This document shows positions 35,214 to 37,271 of a DNA stretch of 37,271 nucleotides, in pieces. The notes beneath the pieces were generated by a model. It searched no databases, was not told where the DNA came from, and was given only the letters and a program-made list of their open reading frames with translations. The DNA comes from Bacteroidales bacterium. Its GTDB lineage: Bacteria > Bacteroidota > Bacteroidia > Bacteroidales > P3. The position numbers and the translations under genes are program-made. Positions within the stretch are counted from its first letter, which is position 1, and each line of letters starts with the position of its first letter. Where the stretch lies: positions 1 through 37,271 of the forward strand of contig JAFSPS010000017.1 in assembly GCA_017451385.1 (NCBI GenBank), written 5' to 3'.

Positions 35214-36774
35214 CCAGAAGAACAACGAGCTGTGCCATCACGTCTTCGGCGACAACCTCGGCAGGCTCTCCCTCCAGCAGCAACGCCGCTACTTCCGCAA
35301 CAACGAAGATGCCCGCGACGCATTCCTCGCCCGCAAGGAAAACGGACTCTCGCTCTCCGACCGCGTATGGCACTACTCCGACCTCTACCGCCACGAGATA
35401 GAAATGGCCCTCGATGTTGGCATACGCAGCGGTCAGCCAGCGGTAGAGATTGCCCGCGACATGAAGCAATACTTGCGCTATCCCGACAAGCTCTTCCGCC
35501 GTGTGCGCGACGAGCATGGCAACCTCGTCCTCTCTCTGGCGGCACGGGAGTTCCATCCCGGACAGGGTGTCTATCGCTCCTCATTCATGAACGCACGCCG
35601 CCTCGCCGTCACCGAGACCAACATGGCATACCGCACCGCCGACCACCTCCGAGTGCAACAATTTGACTTCGTGGTAGGCATCGAGGTGCATCTATCCAAC
35701 AACCACAACTGCAAGGGCGTGAAGAAAGGCGAGTTCTACGACATCTGCGACGAGCTGCAGGGACGCTACCCCAAGGACTTCAAGTTCACCGGCTGGCACC
35801 CACACTGCCGCTGCTTCACCACCACCATCCTCAAAACACCTGCCGAAATGGATGCCGACGAAGAACGCATCCTACAAGGCGAAGAACCCTCGCAGGACAG
35901 CGTGAACACAGTGTCCGATGTGCCGCAGGGCTTCCAGCAGTGGATGCACGACAACGAGCAGCGCATAGCACGTGCCACACAGCGAGGCACCCTGCCGTAC
36001 TTTTTGAGGGATAACAACAATCTGCTACATTCATTCACCAATGTTTTATATGAAAGTACCGAAGCCAAATTAACTCCAACAGCTATCAAAGATATAACGC
36101 CTATTTCTGATAGATTGGAGCCAATAATAAAGATGCACCCAGAGTTCTTTGCAAAAGGATATCGAGGTATAATTGCTGTATCTGAAAGCTCAACCTACAT
36201 GAGTACAACTATTGACGGACAAATCAGTGTTAATTTTGGTATAGATAAAAATGGTTTCAATGCTGGCGAGTGTATCTTGTCGGCATTTTCTAAAATAAAA
36301 TCAAACTTGCCTCTGACAAGGCACGAAGAATATGCTATAGAGGTGCTTTGGCACGAAATCTTACATAACAAATCTAAAAACACCAAAATACTGCCACCAA
36401 TAGATGCATTAGACAAAGGATTCGCACGTGTTGTAGCAGAAACCATTAACCAACTTGATGCACGACATTCTTACAGCAAATTTTTACAGATTCTTCAAGT
36501 AGAAGCAAAACATCAAGAGTGGGTTTTGAAGCATGGATATGGATATAATGATACAGTAAACAATCTGCGGTTATTATTAAAATCCGCCAGAATTGATGAA
36601 AGTGATTTCGTAAAAAAAGCGGATAAGATACTAATGGAAGATTATACCGATATTGACATATCGATAAGAGACCTTATTACAGAAATGAATAATAACCACA
36701 ATATAAATGCTGGAAAACTATTTTATATGATTGAGATTAAAGATTTTAATCGATTCCTAAAAGTCCATAACTAA
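35179..36774 (+). CDS. MuF-type phage head protein with C-terminal metallopeptidase-like domain
   Basis: About 531 residues from a possible GTG at 35179; the frame is open further upstream but there it only shadows the portal. The N-terminal two-thirds resembles MuF/SPP1 gp7-type minor head proteins: NGLSLSDRVWHYSDLYRHEI, RRLAVTETNMAYRT, and a metal-binding-like SNNHNC...DICDEL...GWHPHCRC. From about 36000 the sequence turns AT-rich (19 of 60 bases G/C at 36001-36060, against 33 of 60 at 35701-35760). This part carries HEILH at 36352-36366 and AET with a glutamate at 36439, resembling a zinc-peptidase HEXXH...E arrangement. MuF proteins with C-terminal toxin domains are a known polymorphic toxin class. 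The activity and start here are inferred. Confidence 0.72.
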   Translation: MDGVQSQWTLANQKNNELCHHVFGDNLGRLSLQQQRRYFRNNEDARDAFLARKENGLSLSDRVWHYSDLYRHEIEMALDVGIRSGQPAVEIARDMKQYLRYPDKLFRRVRDEHGNLVLSLAAREFHPGQGVYRSSFMNARRLAVTETNMAYRTADHLRVQQFDFVVGIEVHLSNNHNCKGVKKGEFYDICDELQGRYPKDFKFTGWHPHCRCFTTTILKTPAEMDADEERILQGEEPSQDSVNTVSDVPQGFQQWMHDNEQRIARATQRGTLPYFLRDNNNLLHSFTNVLYESTEAKLTPTAIKDITPISDRLEPIIKMHPEFFAKGYRGIIAVSESSTYMSTTIDGQISVNFGIDKNGFNAGECILSAFSKIKSNLPLTRHEEYAIEVLWHEILHNKSKNTKILPPIDALDKGFARVVAETINQLDARHSYSKFLQILQVEAKHQEWVLKHGYGYNDTVNNLRLLLKSARIDESDFVKKADKILMEDYTDIDISIRDLITEMNNNHNINAGKLFYMIEIKDFNRFLKVHN

Positions 36775-37005
36775 AGTTGATAGCATACTTTCGGATTCTA
36801 TCTGTGAGAAATATTCTTCAGCCTTTTTCTTATCTCCTCGACCTGAAAATAGTATTCCAAGATGATATAGCCTATTATCAGCGTTTTCGTAAATTCCATT
36901 TTCGATAGCCCACTCTAAGGTTTCACGTCCGCCAAATCTTAACAATTCATAATCAGTTACATTATGGTCAAAAATAGTTTCAAATTCTTCCCCATTGATT
37001 AACAT
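36757..37005 (-). CDS. Small hypothetical protein, possible immunity protein
   Basis: An 82-residue, acidic, AT-rich gene that converges on the MuF-metallopeptidase gene and overlaps its end by 18 bp. It has no signal or membrane segment. Residues about 44-70 (RLYHLGILFSGRGDKKKAEEYFSQI) resemble one helical TPR- or Sel1-type repeat. Position, size and matching base composition suggest an immunity or antitoxin partner. Most phage MuF toxin partners are thought to lie downstream in the same direction, so this orientation is atypical. It could instead belong with the PcfJ-like gene 40 bp upstream. The function is not established. Confidence 0.6.
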   Translation of the reverse strand: MLINGEEFETIFDHNVTDYELLRFGGRETLEWAIENGIYENADNRLYHLGILFSGRGDKKKAEEYFSQIESESMLSTLVMDF

Positions 37006-37045
37006 AGATTTGATTTTTTTTAATTATAAATTTACATAACGCCGT

Positions 37046-37271
37046 TCAAGCTTTTTTTATTGCTTGTGCGAACAAATATCTATGTGAGTTTATTATCTCG
37101 CAAATCTCGTCATATCTCTGTGGCTTTTCATTACACGCAGCACGGCACTGCTGAATACTGAAATCGTGAATATCCAGTTCCACAGTGGCTATTCGCACAC
37201 CGTCTTGTCTCACAGACAAGATAAAACTATTTCGCTTCTCAAAGTAGGTGGCTACGCAGTGGTGCATAGCC
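37046..37271 (-). CDS. PcfJ-like protein, C-terminal end (partial)
   Basis: The last 74 or so residues of a minus-strand gene that continues beyond the window. It contains AMHHCVATYFEKRNSFILS, then VRIATVELDI and IQQCRAACNEKPQ. This resembles the C-terminal part of PcfJ-like proteins, which occur in conjugative elements and phages of Firmicutes and Bacteroidetes. The role of the family is poorly understood. The ATG at 37265-37267 is internal, since the frame is open to the window edge. It supports a mobile-element identity for the right end. Confidence 0.65.
   Translation of the reverse strand, partial: AMHHCVATYFEKRNSFILSVRQDGVRIATVELDIHDFSIQQCRAACNEKPQRYDEICEIINSHRYLFAQAIKKA

Overview
The window looks like chromosomal DNA of an anaerobic Bacteroidales bacterium (phylum Bacteroidota), with a fragment of a phage-type mobile element at its right end. 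The evidence is the families present: a 747-residue Bacteroides-type aconitase, a DUF3667 protein, a putative Bacteroidetes porin, a TonB-dependent receptor and an SPP1-like portal protein of the Bacteroides prophage type. Several genes have the Bacteroidetes -7 promoter element TAnnTTTG, and clear Shine-Dalgarno sequences are scarce. Species cannot be read from the sequence.

Left to right: 1-471 holds no gene but has three degenerate tandem repeats of about 72 bp. On the minus strand follow a D-2-hydroxyacid dehydrogenase, a cytosolic flavin reductase-like protein and dnaA, which lies beside a 630-bp T-rich gene-free region. A solitary TonB-dependent receptor comes next, with a TPP riboswitch directly over its start, which makes it a probable thiamin receptor. 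Then comes a tight minus-strand group: cysS, a large membrane protein with a VWA-like motif, an FMN-binding plus 4Fe-4S membrane protein, and a membrane-anchored flavin reductase-like protein. An orphan 100-aa gene (12384-12686) follows.

The metabolic centre is a minus-strand citrate lyase operon, citD-citE-citF-citX-citC/citG-aconitase (20424 down to 12810). It has everything needed to make, charge and mature citrate lyase, with CitC and CitG fused into one protein and aconitase as the last gene. No citrate transporter is visible. Divergent from it are aguB and aguA, which convert agmatine to putrescine. Next are a PAP2 phosphatase divergent from a secreted 5'-nucleotidase, then an MgtC-family protein, a 52-aa rubredoxin and phosphate acetyltransferase without an adjacent acetate kinase. 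A minus-strand group panD, UPF0104 membrane protein, trxB, porin and DUF3667 follows. A tRNA with anticodon CAT and ilvE close the chromosomal part.

Directly after the ilvE terminator the sequence becomes phage-like. It holds a portal protein fragment lacking its N-terminal part and apparently its C-terminal end, then a MuF-type minor head protein. The C-terminal part of that head protein is AT-rich and carries HEILH, a zinc-metallopeptidase-type motif. A convergent, equally AT-rich 82-aa gene abuts it, followed by the C-terminal end of a PcfJ-like protein that runs off the window. The arrangement fits a phage-borne MuF polymorphic toxin with a possible immunity gene, and it is the most interesting item here.
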